Shown one piece after another: positions 10,806 through 21,092 of a DNA stretch of 64,000 nt. Position numbers and translations under genes: made by a program. The stretch's first letter is position 1; every line of letters begins with the position of its first letter. The notes beneath the pieces are model-generated. The model did not search any database, was not told the DNA's origin, and saw nothing but the letters and a program-made list of their open reading frames with translations. Source of the DNA: Erodium maritimum (lineage: Eukaryota; Streptophyta; Magnoliopsida; Geraniales; Geraniaceae); contig OY997589.1 in NCBI GenBank assembly GCA_963921825.1, forward strand, positions 18,807,735 to 18,871,734. Reading direction: 5' to 3'.

Positions 10806-11250
10806 CTAGTCCTCAAAAGTAACACCTTGACGAAAGGAGCCAGAATTCCAGCACACAACAAAGGAATAATGCGTAACTTTAGCCACACCACCATCCACTG
10901 TCTCCATTACCTGATTAAATACAGCTCCATTTCGAACCAACCAAATATGCCACATAACTACATAACCAACACGAACCCAACTCGACCACCAACTCCCGGA
11001 CCCCAACCCTTTCCACCTTAAGAGGACTTTGCCTATAGTCTCCGGCATAGGACCAACAATCCTCCACCACAGAAATAACTTACATCAAATCTCCCACATT
11101 TAAAAACAATGCAGTAGTAAGTGATCAACCGTCTCAAAATTAGACTTACAAAATAAACATAGCATACGATTCAGGGAGATGTTCACGCCCCTACTCTCCA
11201 AAATGTTCCTAATCGGGATAGCTCTGTGCACTACCATGCAAATGAATACA
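10806..11250 (-). pseudogene. Reverse-transcriptase zf-RVT C-terminal fragment of the LINE
   Basis: Reading on the minus strand from 11250, the frame gives CMVVHRAIPIRNILESRG, then the zinc-binding pattern C-x2-C ... H-x4-C. After a frame break, the Trp-rich end WSSWVRVGYVVMWHIW follows (in 11048-10806). This is the tail of a LINE ORF2. The endonuclease and polymerase cores are absent through 5' truncation. The first few codons lie on the far side of the solo LTR at 14041-14100. Confidence 0.75.
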
Positions 11251-12154
11251 CTAACTGTAAGAATCGCCCCCGGTCGATCCCGGTTGAACCGGTGATTTCT
11301 GGCGAAAGTTGACTTTCGGCCGGAAAAGTCAACTGATGACTCCGAGAGTCATTCGGGACCTTTCCGGGACCCAAAAAGCTTATCCGTCGTTACGATTAGC
11401 TTAGTTGGGTTGTTTCCTCTCAAATGGCTAATTTTACGGAAAAGTCAACTTTGGGTCAAACTAGGCCTAATTAGAGGTTAAACCATTTCAAATTATTTGT
11501 GCTGGAAATTAATAAGGGCAAGGTGGCCCCCACATGGAAACTTGTCCATGGTGGCTTGGAGGGGAAGAAATGGGTCTAGAAAAACTCATTTACCCCCATT
11601 TGGGCCAAATTAGGAGGAAGGGAGCTAAGGAGCAAACTAGGTAATTCAACTCTAGGTTAAAGGCAACATTTGGATGCAATTCAGCTCATTTATTTTAGTG
11701 TGACCGAAATTTGGGTAGAAGAGAGAGAGAGAGAAGAAGCCATAAAAGCTTGAAGAAGAAGAAAGGGAAGAAAAGAGGAAGCTTGGATCAAATTCTTTAT
11801 CAAAACTTCTCAAAAACCTCTTAATCATCTTCATCTCTTCATTCCTAAGGTAAGTAACCTCTCAAAACCCACTTTCAATTAAGTTGGGGTCATGGGTTTT
11901 ATAGAAGTTGCATAAACAAGTGTTCGATTTTATGGGTTTGAGTTGGTGTTGATTAAAAGCTTGATTTAGGAGAAGAAAGTGGTTGATTTAAGTAGAAATC
12001 AATTGGGGTTTTCTTGTTTTGATGAAACCCATTATGGGTATTGGAGTTTTGGAGTTGATGGTACTGTTTTGGGAGGTTTTAGAGGTTAAAAATGGAGTTT
12101 TGAGGGGTTAGAATCGTGGAGAAGAAGCTGGAGGAAGAAGAAGGACGGAACTGG

Positions 12155-12335
12155 TCAGACCCGTCACAGATCCGTGATGGGGACCGTGACAGGGTGCGTC
12201 ACGGCTCCGTGATGGAGACCGTGACGGCACACGTCACGGTTCCGTGACGACACCCGCTACGGTGAGCATCACAGTTCCGTGACCCAGACCGTCACGGAGT
12301 CCGTCAAGGCTCCGTGACCCAAACCGTGACGGATC
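12155..12335. repeat. Clustered GTCACGG/CCGTGAC inverted repeats in the solo LTR
   Basis: About 30-base units alternate GTCACRG and CCGTGAY, forming near-perfect palindromes such as GTCACGGTTCCGTGAC at 12233-12248. Eight TGACG/CGTCA cores, the as-1 site core bound by plant TGA bZIP factors, fall within ~180 bases. Confidence 0.75.
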
Positions 12336-12841
12336 AGAATTGGGCCTGTTAAACCCATTTTGGTGGTTTTCGACTAATTAGGAAGGTTATCTATAACCGA
12401 ACCTTTTGGGGGTTTAATTGGGGATGTTTCTCATTACATCGCCCTTGTTTTATTATTGATTATCGTACTACTTTATGATCCTAGACGTCGTTCCCGAGCA
12501 CGGAGAAAGGAGACTACTAGGCGCGTTGACTAAGCGTTTGGATAGCAATTGAGGTAGGGAAGAGTAGTAATTACCGTTTTAATTAAGGAATGTTAATAGT
12601 ATGCGTATAGGACGTTCATAACCGGTAAAGTCTTAGCTTGCATATAGGATGTGATTAACTAGTGTACTCGTATTTAAATTATGGGAATTGTCGTGCTGTA
12701 GAATCACATGTGGCCATGTTGTGCCTTAGGATTGTGTGTGCTGGTTGTGTTTGGTTGTGGCTAATAGTCCTTTAATGTTGACGTATAGTATACTCCTTGG
12801 TTAATTTAAGAATCATGTTATGCTATTATGATGTGATGAAT

Positions 12842-12980
12842 GTGATACGGATTGTTGTCTCATGATATGATTGGGCGAATGAATGTGATGAATGTGATAT
12901 GGATTGTTGTCTCGTGATATGATTGGGTGAATGAATGTGATATGAATTGTTGTCTTGTGATATGATCGGGTGAATGATAG
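12842..12980. repeat. Short tandem repeat, three ~43-52-bp units, in the solo LTR
   Basis: Units starting at 12842, 12894 and 12937 share GTGATAYGRATTGTTGTCT followed by ATGATATGATTGGG-like sequence. Confidence 0.7.
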
Positions 12981-13093
12981 ACTGATGTGGCGTGCTTGGT
13001 AAGTTGTGACGGTAAGCCTTGATGGTATGATAAGTTCGGTGTAACATGTTTGGTATTGTGTAGTGTAGTGTGACTTGTACCCCGTGCTACAGG

Positions 13094-13490
13094 AAGATAC
13101 CCGACCGAGGAGTGTGCCGGTTCGGTATGTTTGTTATGAGATTCACCCCGATGTGCGTTTCTGGGAAGACATCTAGACCGACGGTATATTCCGGTGTGAT
13201 GTATGTTGTTTAACCTCGATGATGTGTGTCCGTGAAGACATCTAGACCGATGGTGTATTTCGGTATGATGTGTTTGGTTCCACCCCGATGTTGTGTGTTC
13301 GGGAAGACATCTAGACCGACGGTGCATTCCGGTATGATGTGTTTGGTTTCACCCCGATGATGTGTGTCCGGGAAGACATCTAGACCGATGGTGTATTCCG
13401 TTATGATGTGTTGGTTTCACCCCGATGCTGTGTGTCCGGGAAGACATCTAGACCGAGGGTGTATTCCGGTATGATGTGGTTGAGTCGTGT
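13094..13490. repeat. 69-bp tandem repeat, five clear copies plus one degenerate, in the solo LTR
   Basis: The core GAAGACATCTAGACCGA recurs with starts near 13163, 13232, 13301, 13370 and 13438, a spacing of 69, 69, 69 and 68. A diverged copy precedes at about 13094. The tandem frames seen on the minus strand here (13327-12860) are repeat translations, not a gene. Confidence 0.9.
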
Positions 13491-14111
13491 GTGATGATCG
13501 GCGTATCATGGTGTACTTTTCTTATGTCCGTTTAATGTCGGGTTTGGGTGACGTTGTAGTTGGGGTCGTAGAAGAATGTTATATTGTTTGTATGTCTCTT
13601 TATCTTGGATCTATTGTCGATAATTTTGTGTTGCTGTTGGTTTCTGTTTGTGTTGTCAGTTATTAGTGAGTGTTATTGGTCGAGTATTTGTGGCGACGGA
13701 ACGGAAGTCCATTCCCTTTTACTACTTTTTTCTACTGAGCGAAAGCTCACCCCCTTTTACTTACTGTTTTACAGGTGTCGACCGTGAGTTGGTCTAGAGG
13801 ACGTCTCGGAGCTCGGGAGCTCACAGAGAGTCCAGGGATTACATGATAGTAGAGACGTACTTTCTCTTTTTGTACAAAAACTTGTTTTCTCTTTATTTTG
13901 GATTTCGAGCGTTTGACTCGTGGTACTAGTTAAGTTGACTTGGAATTTATTGCGGAGATTTTTGCTGTTTTAAATTTACTTTAATTATTATTTTAATTCA
14001 CGTCTCGAGTCCGGTCAAAACCGGATTTGGGACGTGATACTAAACTCTGGAGAAATGTTTTTCACCCACAAAATAGAAGCCCAATCCAAATGGCTCAATA
14101 TTTTTATACAT

Positions 14112-14632
14112 GTGATCACACTATTATTCATTAATCGGCTCTAATAAGATTTCTTAATCGAATCTTGATGATATTATGTTCATACTAGAAAATATCTTCA
14201 CAATAGTTGTTGTAATCCAAGGTTTCAACCAACTCAAAAATAATTATTTAAACTCGAATTTGACTCGTTCCGTTTATCCTCCCTATAAATGTTCGATAGA
14301 AAAAAATGTATTTTGAAATTACTAAATAAATTATGTATTTAATTTCATATTAAATGAGATGGTTCACAAGACTAGAAAGATTCGGCTAAAGCTCGACTTA
14401 TTTATCAAACGAATAATTGTTAGCTCGAATTCAATTCAAACTCGATCCTAACAACGTCGAATTTGAACAAATTGAACTCGCCTAACTATCAATAACTTAA
14501 GTGTAACGACTTTTTCTTATTAACTAGAATTAGAAACATAATAATAATTTTAACATATATAGGTTACCCTCCACCGAAAAGTTATATGTAGTAATACAAA
14601 CTAAAGATCATTGCTAGCTATTGGATGAAACA
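14112..14632. other. AT-rich intergenic DNA, nothing recognised
   Basis: No long frame, no inverted or direct repeat pair and no RNA gene seen. Confidence 0.5.
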
Positions 14633-14646
14633 AAGTAGATTGTCTA

Positions 14647-16725
14647 CTATATAACCAATATTACAGTAAACTAAGTTGCTTAACCTGAATACTACTGAAA
14701 ATTTGTCTCTCTATTTTAGACTTTCTGCATCGCCTGCGCCTGTCCTTCTGCAACCATGACGGTTTTGCTGTCACTCTCGTCTACTGTTGAGGGGTCACCA
14801 TCCCTAGGTGTTCCTCTTCTCTCTCCTCTTGTTATGCCCCTGCCTCTCCCTAAGGGTTTTGTCAAGCCTATCTGGGAAAAGAAGAAGAGGACACCTCGTC
14901 AAAACCCTCCTTTACCACCGTCCTCTTCTATTCCGGAAGTTGTATCGCCGCTCTTCCCCCCTCCCCCGCCTCAAGGATAAATCACTGGTGGTGTTCGAGC
15001 CTGGAGCCACGATGTAGCCTCCGGGAAACCCTAGGCCGAAGCGAGGAAGACCAACCAAGGCACAACCTCCCTCGGGTCTGTTCTTGGCGATCCCGAAGCT
15101 ACATTTCCCAAAGTTTCTCCTCCCGGGAGTGGCGGCGAGTAGGGTTGAGCCCTCAGTATCCAAACTTCTGACTGGAGCGGCAGAATCCTTCCTTACGCGG
15201 GCCTCGTCTCCTCCGGCTCCGGGCGCCACAAGGACTGATCTGAGACAGGTCCTGGCTTCCAACCCATCCGCTATGCATGAAGGGTTCTCAACCCCTCCTA
15301 CTCACCCCTCCATTATAGGGGATCTTCAGGAGAGGTTCTTGGCGTGTTGCTTTACAGAGGAGGAGACAGTCGTGGTGGTGGTGCCCTGTAACCCAGCGGA
15401 TCCACAAACCCTAGCTCGCCTTCAGTTTGGCTTGGTAGGTCGTCTAGCCGTTCCGAATCTACCGCGGAAGGAACTCATGTTGGTGATCATCACTTGGGCT
15501 TGGGGTCGTGTTGCGACGGGGGTGGTCGTCAAGGATCTTGAACCGGACACTCTGGTTTTTTACTTTCGGTCATCGGCGGATAGGACTTGGGTCCGCCAGA
15601 ATGAACCATGGTGCTTCCATGGCCATCTGTTGCTTCTCGGGGAGATCTTGAATCCCATGTCTAGGGACCTCCCTCGGTTGGACAAGTACCAGCTCTGGGT
15701 CTTTGCACGGGGTATCCCACATCTTGTTCGTACAAAGGCCACCGGGGAGGCAATCGGAGCAGCCTTAGGAGAACATGTAGATACCTCATGTGATCAGTGG
15801 GGTATATGCTGGGGCGGAACTGTGAAGGTCCGGTTCTAGATGGACGTGAAGAGACCTCTCTGGCGTACAATGATTATGAGCTTCCGAGACTACCCGTAGT
15901 CGGTCCGTGTCAACCTCATGTATGCTAAGCTCCCTACTTTCTATTTCAATTGTGCCATAATTGGCCACTAGTTAGGGATTGAGAGTGGGAGGTCCTAGGA
16001 GTTCCTCGTTATGGGGTCTCCCTTCTAGAATTCAAGACCGCCAAAGCGGATCGGCCCTATGAGACCGATTGGGGAAAAGATCTGCATCCACTTCCACCAC
16101 CACCGGGATTTGCCTCGCTGACCCTAGATCCAATACCAAAAACTGGATTGGCCCGAGAGAAGATAGCTCGTACGACCGTGGACCCGATACCTAATCGGGA
16201 TTTACTAGCTCAATTTCGACTGGGAAAGGAGCCGTCCACATAGGACGTCGTCCAATCATCTACGACAAGTCGTCCTAGGTGTTCGCAGTAGGGGTCGAGT
16301 GGCTAAAAGAGGGACACAGCGGGGGAGCCGCTAGAAGATCGGGCGAGGGCTAGAAAACAACCTCGCCAGGAGAAATGAGAAGAATTCATGGCTCTAGTGA
16401 CTGACTCCGGGAGGGGTCCCTGAGGAGAGTTGTTCAAGTTTGGTGGTTCAATCGGTCGTTGGGTCGACGAGACGAGTCCTTGGAAAGCAGGGATCAAGCA
16501 GCGTTTAGGCCCCACCTTGAGCTGTTTCGGGCAATGGGCACCTTTGAATTGATTTTATTTCCTATTTTAGTTACTTTCCTTGCACTGTGATGATTGACAT
16601 AACTGAGTCTTTTTTGTATCAGTTCGTCTTTAAAACTTATTGGACCATGTCCCTTTTGAGGGTCATGACCACTTTAATGAGTTTTGGTTTATATTAATAA
16701 AAGCTACAACTTATTTTCAAAAAAT
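14647..16725 (+). mobile_element. ORF1-only LINE-type element with DUF4283 ORF; tail type E
   Basis: A direct repeat of 14 bases with one mismatch, aagtaga(t)(t/g)gtcta, lies at 14633-14646 and 16726-16739. The unit has a short 5' leader, an ORF1 (from 14756 or 15084), degraded ORF1 C-terminal sequence and a 3' tail that ends TTATTTTCAAAAAA at 16725. It totals 2.08 kb, with no space for, and no trace of, endonuclease or reverse transcriptase. Because both ends and the TSD appear present, ORF2 was absent or deleted before insertion. Confidence 0.65.
15084..15960 (+). pseudogene. DUF4283 ORF1 with decayed zinc knuckle
   Basis: The frame 15084-15839 (251 codons) carries a full DUF4283 domain at about residues 85-250. 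It has the GLVGRL start, an AWGRVATGVVVKDL block, the NEPWCFHGHLLLL core near 15600 and the WVFARGIPHLVRTK block, with RF at its end. A stop at 15837-15839 is followed by in-frame remnants of the usual next segment (DVKRPLWRTM near 15845 and YAKLPTFYFNCAIIGH near 15925). There the first Cys of the CX2C knuckle is lost. Typical DUF4283 proteins continue through the knuckle, so this copy is inactivated by point changes. Confidence 0.8.
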
Positions 16726-16739
16726 AAGTAGATGGTCTA

Positions 16740-19519
16740 TATTTAAAAATAATAATGACGAGAATTGTAAATATGTAAAATTTTAAATTTATTTTTATTA
16801 TTAAAAAACCTGGAAAAAAAATATGAGTCATTGGATCTACCCGATCTAATGGTCAAACCATTCCTTTAAAATACAAACTAAGGACTACTATAATTCATTA
16901 AATTAAGTTGATCCAACGACCTATATTTTTTAGAATATGTTATGATAATAAATATAATTCAAAGTTCTACGTATTTATTATTAATGTCGTTAATGATTTA
17001 TTTGTCTTTTGTTATCAGCGAAGTTTTATAGATGCCCTAGTCTATAATTGGACACGAGGTAACTTGCAAAAACAGACTCAGAAACAAAATATGTCAGGCT
17101 TGTGTGCTAAAACAGTGAACAACCTAGTCAGCCTAAATAAAAATCAACAATGCATGAAGACCAGATTTAAAACGCAAGAACCAAAAGTCCAAGGGACCAA
17201 AGTCAAACCAACCACCTAGAGAACTCGAGCTTCAATCTTTAAAACTCGACCTCCCACATCTATTACCCATGTTAGGTAGCCAACACCACAACGACAACGA
17301 AGGTAACCAGAGTATAACGAATCCCATCGAAAGGATAACACATGAACACACTATCGAACGAGAGAACAACACAACACATCCCTTCCAAAACAGGGGAACA
17401 ACAAGTTCCCATAGGCGGAGGAGGGGAGGGAATGCCGTCCACGTCTGATTTGAACGAGCGCGACCACGGAAAATGTCTAGAAGAGACGATGGTTGCCAAC
17501 ATCCGTCCTACACCATCGAGACATAGAGACTTACCCAGGCTCATCAGGACCATCAACTCTTTCACAACAAAGAGGATGGAGGCACCAACACGGCGACGGA
17601 AAACAACGTTAAAGTGTTGTTTGCATTTTATGTGTAATCAGGGGAACAAACTAGAGAAGTTACCGGAACAGATATTGTATTGTATACAGATCAATATGAT
17701 CGACTAGATGAACTATAATCAACTTGGGATACCTGAAGACAACCTTTGAATTTTCAAATTTTCAAGTACCGAAAGAAATGTAAATTGTTGTTAATGCGTC
17801 ATCATTATATTTATATTTTTAGAATTATTTTCTTTGTTAAATTTCTCTCATGTTAATAGAATTTGCAATATATCATCTTATTATATAATTCTTTTCATTT
17901 ATAAGACCAGTGTATGATTGTTGGTAATTTTTAAAAATGTGTCGCTCCTAAAAGCGAATGTAACACGACCTTCCATTACCAACAAAACTGTTTTTTATCA
18001 TTCATCTCATGTTCACCGTATTATACATAATCCTACACCGTTTTCACCACCTTCGACGAGTTGCGAGTTAGCTTTTGGGTTAGTTTTTTGGTTACTTGGT
18101 GTGCAAGTTATTGGGTTGTGTGGAGTCTTAACTAGTATTTGGTTTGGTGGTTGATCTTTCGGTTGGTTCATCATGTAATCTTGACCCTCTATACCTTCTC
18201 TTTCACCTCGAAAGAGGTTTTAATTTTAAATTCGCTTTACTGATGAAAAAATAACATAGAGCTTTCCAACATATTTTTTACGACTTTTACCGCACATCGC
18301 ACGGTACATGCACATAATATGTATAATACATATAGTTTTCGGTGGATAATGTACCTACGTGTAATTAAAATTTGAACGGGACATGTGCCTCCTGACTTAG
18401 CTTCGCTCCTACTTTGAACCCTCGTCTTCGTGGTGGAGTGACGTGTGAAGCTTGAACAATGACAGAATTGATGCCAATTTTACTCATTTTTGTACAAATT
18501 AGATTTTGAGGATAAATTTAGAACTCTTTTTGTTGATTTTATGAAGAAAAAAAATTCAAACTATGAATGATGTTTCCGATTTGTTTATCGAATCTTTTAT
18601 CCGAAGGAAATAAATCACTCATTTGATAAATCATAGTTTAGTTGTCACAAACTATAAATGATGGTTTCCGATTTTTTTATCGAATCTTTTTTCTAAAGGA
18701 AATAAATCACTCATTTGATAGATCATAGTTTTATGAAAGAACTCCATGTCACCTCGTTGTACTAAAGTCAAACATCAAATCATAACCCACATATATGAAA
18801 CGTATCAGATAGTAACGGTTTTTATCTTATTAATTCTCAAAAAGTATCAAAATCTGTTAAGTGTGACTAACGCCGTGAAATACCAGTTACATGCTCTAAA
18901 ATTTTCCTATAATGGAAACTTCAACTTTTCGTTTATTCTCAAATCATAACATAGACCTTTTGTTTATTCTTAATAACTAACGTAAACTTTTTCGTTATTT
19001 TCAAATCATAACTCTGAACTATCAACTTTTCTTGTTACTTACTAAATGGCCGTTAAACTTTTGGATGGAAAATGCGGTCAATGTTACTATATGACAATTT
19101 ACATTTGCTTGCGCTAGGATTTAATAATAAACGAAAGGTGGGGGTTGGGACATGGAGTAACCCCTAGTTTTATTGTCAGAAAATATTGAAATATGTCTTA
19201 TACTATGATATGACAAACTGGACTTTTAGATCGGAATGATGTCGAAAAAATGTATACCACCCATTCCAATTTAGTATATTTTTCAGCCTTTTCAATTCTG
19301 GTGTCCTAAGGGGGAGTTGCTGGCCTATTTTGTTTGGAATATTTTGGTCGCATGACTTGTTGCTCAATACCTTACATGATTCTAGTGTTCTTGTCATTAT
19401 GTATAGTTGTTAGGGTCCTGAACTTTAATCATCTCTGTCCAAGAATGTAACAGGACACGGTTGCAGCAGCTGCATTATTTGGTATTGATTATGACAGTTA
19501 AGGTCACATTAATCATTGA
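16740..19519. other. AT-rich intergenic DNA with one direct duplication
   Basis: Short frames here (for example 16908-17219 + and 17342-17707 +) match nothing I know. The only clear structure is the 91-bp duplication at 18557-18735. Confidence 0.45.
18557..18735. repeat. 91-bp direct duplication with palindromic ends
   Basis: Copy 1 starts CAAACTATGAATGATG at 18557. Copy 2 starts CAAACTATAAATGATG at 18648. Each ends ATCATAGTTT, so each copy is also a short inverted repeat. It could be a tandem pair of a small foldback element. Confidence 0.75.
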
Positions 19520-19913
19520 ATGGGCGGAGCTGGGAGAGCTCAGAGCAAGAACAACGGGTCGCTCCCGCTCCCCGCTCCGCGCGTGCCGGGAACGCCGGCC
19601 GCTGGCCGATCCGCTGCAGACGCGAAAAATCGCGGTCCCGCTCCCCATTTTCGCGCTCCCGCTCCCCAATCTCCCGCTCCCCTCTGACTGGCCGAGCGCG
19701 CTGGACGCGCCCTCGCGCCCTGGCCTGCGCTGGCAGGCTCCGGTGCCGCCACGTGTCCCGATAGTTGGCAACGATCAACTCCAACGGCTATTTTTTTTTA
19801 ATTCAAAAATCAGATAAAATGAACCCTATAAATACCCAACCTCATTCCTCATTTTTGTCAAACCATTCTCTACTTACTCTTTCATTCTCACTTCCTACTC
19901 GCTATTTTTGAAA

Positions 19914-21092
19914 ATGTCCGACGACGAGGTTATGTCCGACGCTGAGGAGATTACGTACGAGGAGCTGGCTTCCCGGATGCAGACGTATGAGGAGATGGCA
20001 GCCCAACTGCTGACATATGAGGAGATTAGGGCCCAAATGCAGCCAGTTGAGCGACGATTCCGGCGGATGATGGAGAGGCACATGCAGACAGTAATGCCAA
20101 AGGTCCAGAGGGCCATCCGTGGGGAACCAATGCGCCGAGAGATTAACAGAGGTCGTTCGGCAGCCCACATCCAATTGATGGCGAACTATTTTGACGAACA
20201 ACCCCTATACGGCCCTGACATGTTCAGGCGTCGGTTCCGTATGTGCAAACCGCTTTTCCAACGGATTATGAACGCGGTGAAGGCTCACGACGACTACTTC
20301 GAACAGAGGCCCGACGCTGCCTCACGGTCGGGGTTATCAACGGAACAGAAGTGCACCGCCGCTATACAGATGCTTGCGTATGGGTCCACGGCCGATTCAC
20401 TGGACGAAACTCTGCGCATGGGGGTAAGCACCATACTTGAATGTTTACGTAAGTTTTGCAAGGCCGTCATTGAGGTCTTCGGAGCCGAGTATGAGCGTAC
20501 ACCCGCACCGACTGACATGGACCGCTTACTCCGAGAAGGGTACAGCCGAGGGTTTCCCGGAATGGCGGGGAGTCTTGACTGTATGCATTGGAAGTGGAAG
20601 AACTGCCCAACCGAAGAGCAGGGAGCCCATGGACGGGGAGGTCACCACGGGGAAAAGACGATTATGCTTGAAGCTGTAGCGTCCCGTGATTTATGGATTT
20701 GGCATGCATTTTTCGGGATGGCTGGATCGAACAACGACATCAACGTCCTCAACCACAGCCACTTATTCCAAGACGCTTACTACGGCCGTGAGCTTGCTGT
20801 TGAGTACTACATCAACGACCATCGGTACGACCGACCTTATTGTTTGGTGGACGGCATTTACCCAGCATGGGCACGGTTCGTGAAGACTATTCGGCATCCC
20901 TTCGAGCCCAAAGAGAAGTTGTTTGCTAGATGCCAAGAAGGTGCTCGGAAAGATATTGAAAGGGCTTTTGAAGTACTTCAGGGAGCTGTGCCCACCCCCT
21001 CTTTTTTTCTCTTTAATTTCTCAATTTTGTGTCGGTATAGTTTTTTAGTATTAAAAATTAGGATTGTAATGAGTCTTAACAAACTGGTTTGA
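19914..21092 (+). pseudogene. PIF/Harbinger transposase, DDE triad intact, C-terminus lost
   Basis: The frame from 19914 encodes a HARBI1-like nuclease of the PIF/Harbinger superfamily, which cuts and pastes elements with a 3-base TSD. Catalytic residues are D222 in GSLDCMHW, D275 in GSNNDINVLN and E349 in KDIERAFEVLQ. The FRMCKPLFQRI and STILECLRKFC blocks typical of plant members are present. The N-terminus has a three-fold TYEE repeat (TYEELASRM, TYEEMAAQL, TYEEIRAQM). After FEVLQ (near 20980) the expected C-terminal segment (about 60 residues ending in HNMI in relatives) is replaced by unrelated residues from AT-rich DNA. A very GC-rich leader (19524-19760) precedes it. No partner ORF is adjacent. 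The activity of a protein truncated here is doubtful. Confidence 0.85.

Larger units (their letters stand above)
11256..14039. mobile_element. Solo LTR, 2.78 kb, inserted in the LINE
   Basis: The sequence starts TGTAAGAATCGCCCCCGG and ends GGGACGTGATA, with a 5-base TSD ctaac (11251-11255) and ctaaa (14040-14044). Removing it with one TSD copy makes the LINE frame continuous. There is no internal gag/pol region, so this is a solo LTR left by LTR-LTR recombination. Its size and termini suggest a large-LTR Ty3/gypsy family, which I infer rather than see. It contains three internal repeat blocks listed separately. Confidence 0.8.
10615..14100 (-). mobile_element. 5'-truncated LINE (RT C-terminus), split by a solo LTR; tail type F
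   Basis: An exact 11-base TSD, tttttatacat, lies at 10604-10614 and 14101-14111. Subtracting the solo LTR (11256-14039) leaves ~700 bases of LINE on the minus strand. The coding part reads as the zf-RVT region that ends plant LINE reverse transcriptases (W-x-x-x-LW, VVHRAIP, RNIL-x-SRGV, CLFC, ETVDHLLLHC, then WHIWLVRN near 10900). Frameshifts follow the HC of the zinc motif. The 3' tail (AGCAAACGTTCTAT, AATAGAAC) resembles that of the RRM-bearing element at 27816-29614. 5' truncation is normal for LINE insertion. Confidence 0.85.

Noticed and set aside
12860-13327. 155-codon minus-strand frame
   Set aside because: It translates the 69-bp and ~45-bp tandem repeats of the solo LTR. The protein repeat simply mirrors the DNA repeat.
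13163-13490. Regular repeat spacing that might suggest a CRISPR array
   Set aside because: Units are contiguous 69-bp tandem copies without unique spacers, in a plant LTR.
19519-20995. Possible Harbinger terminal inverted repeat (TGGGCGGAGCT near 19521 with TGGGCACAGCT inverted near 20990)
   Set aside because: Matching is weak, no TWA-type 3-base TSD is present and the right end would fall inside the coding region.
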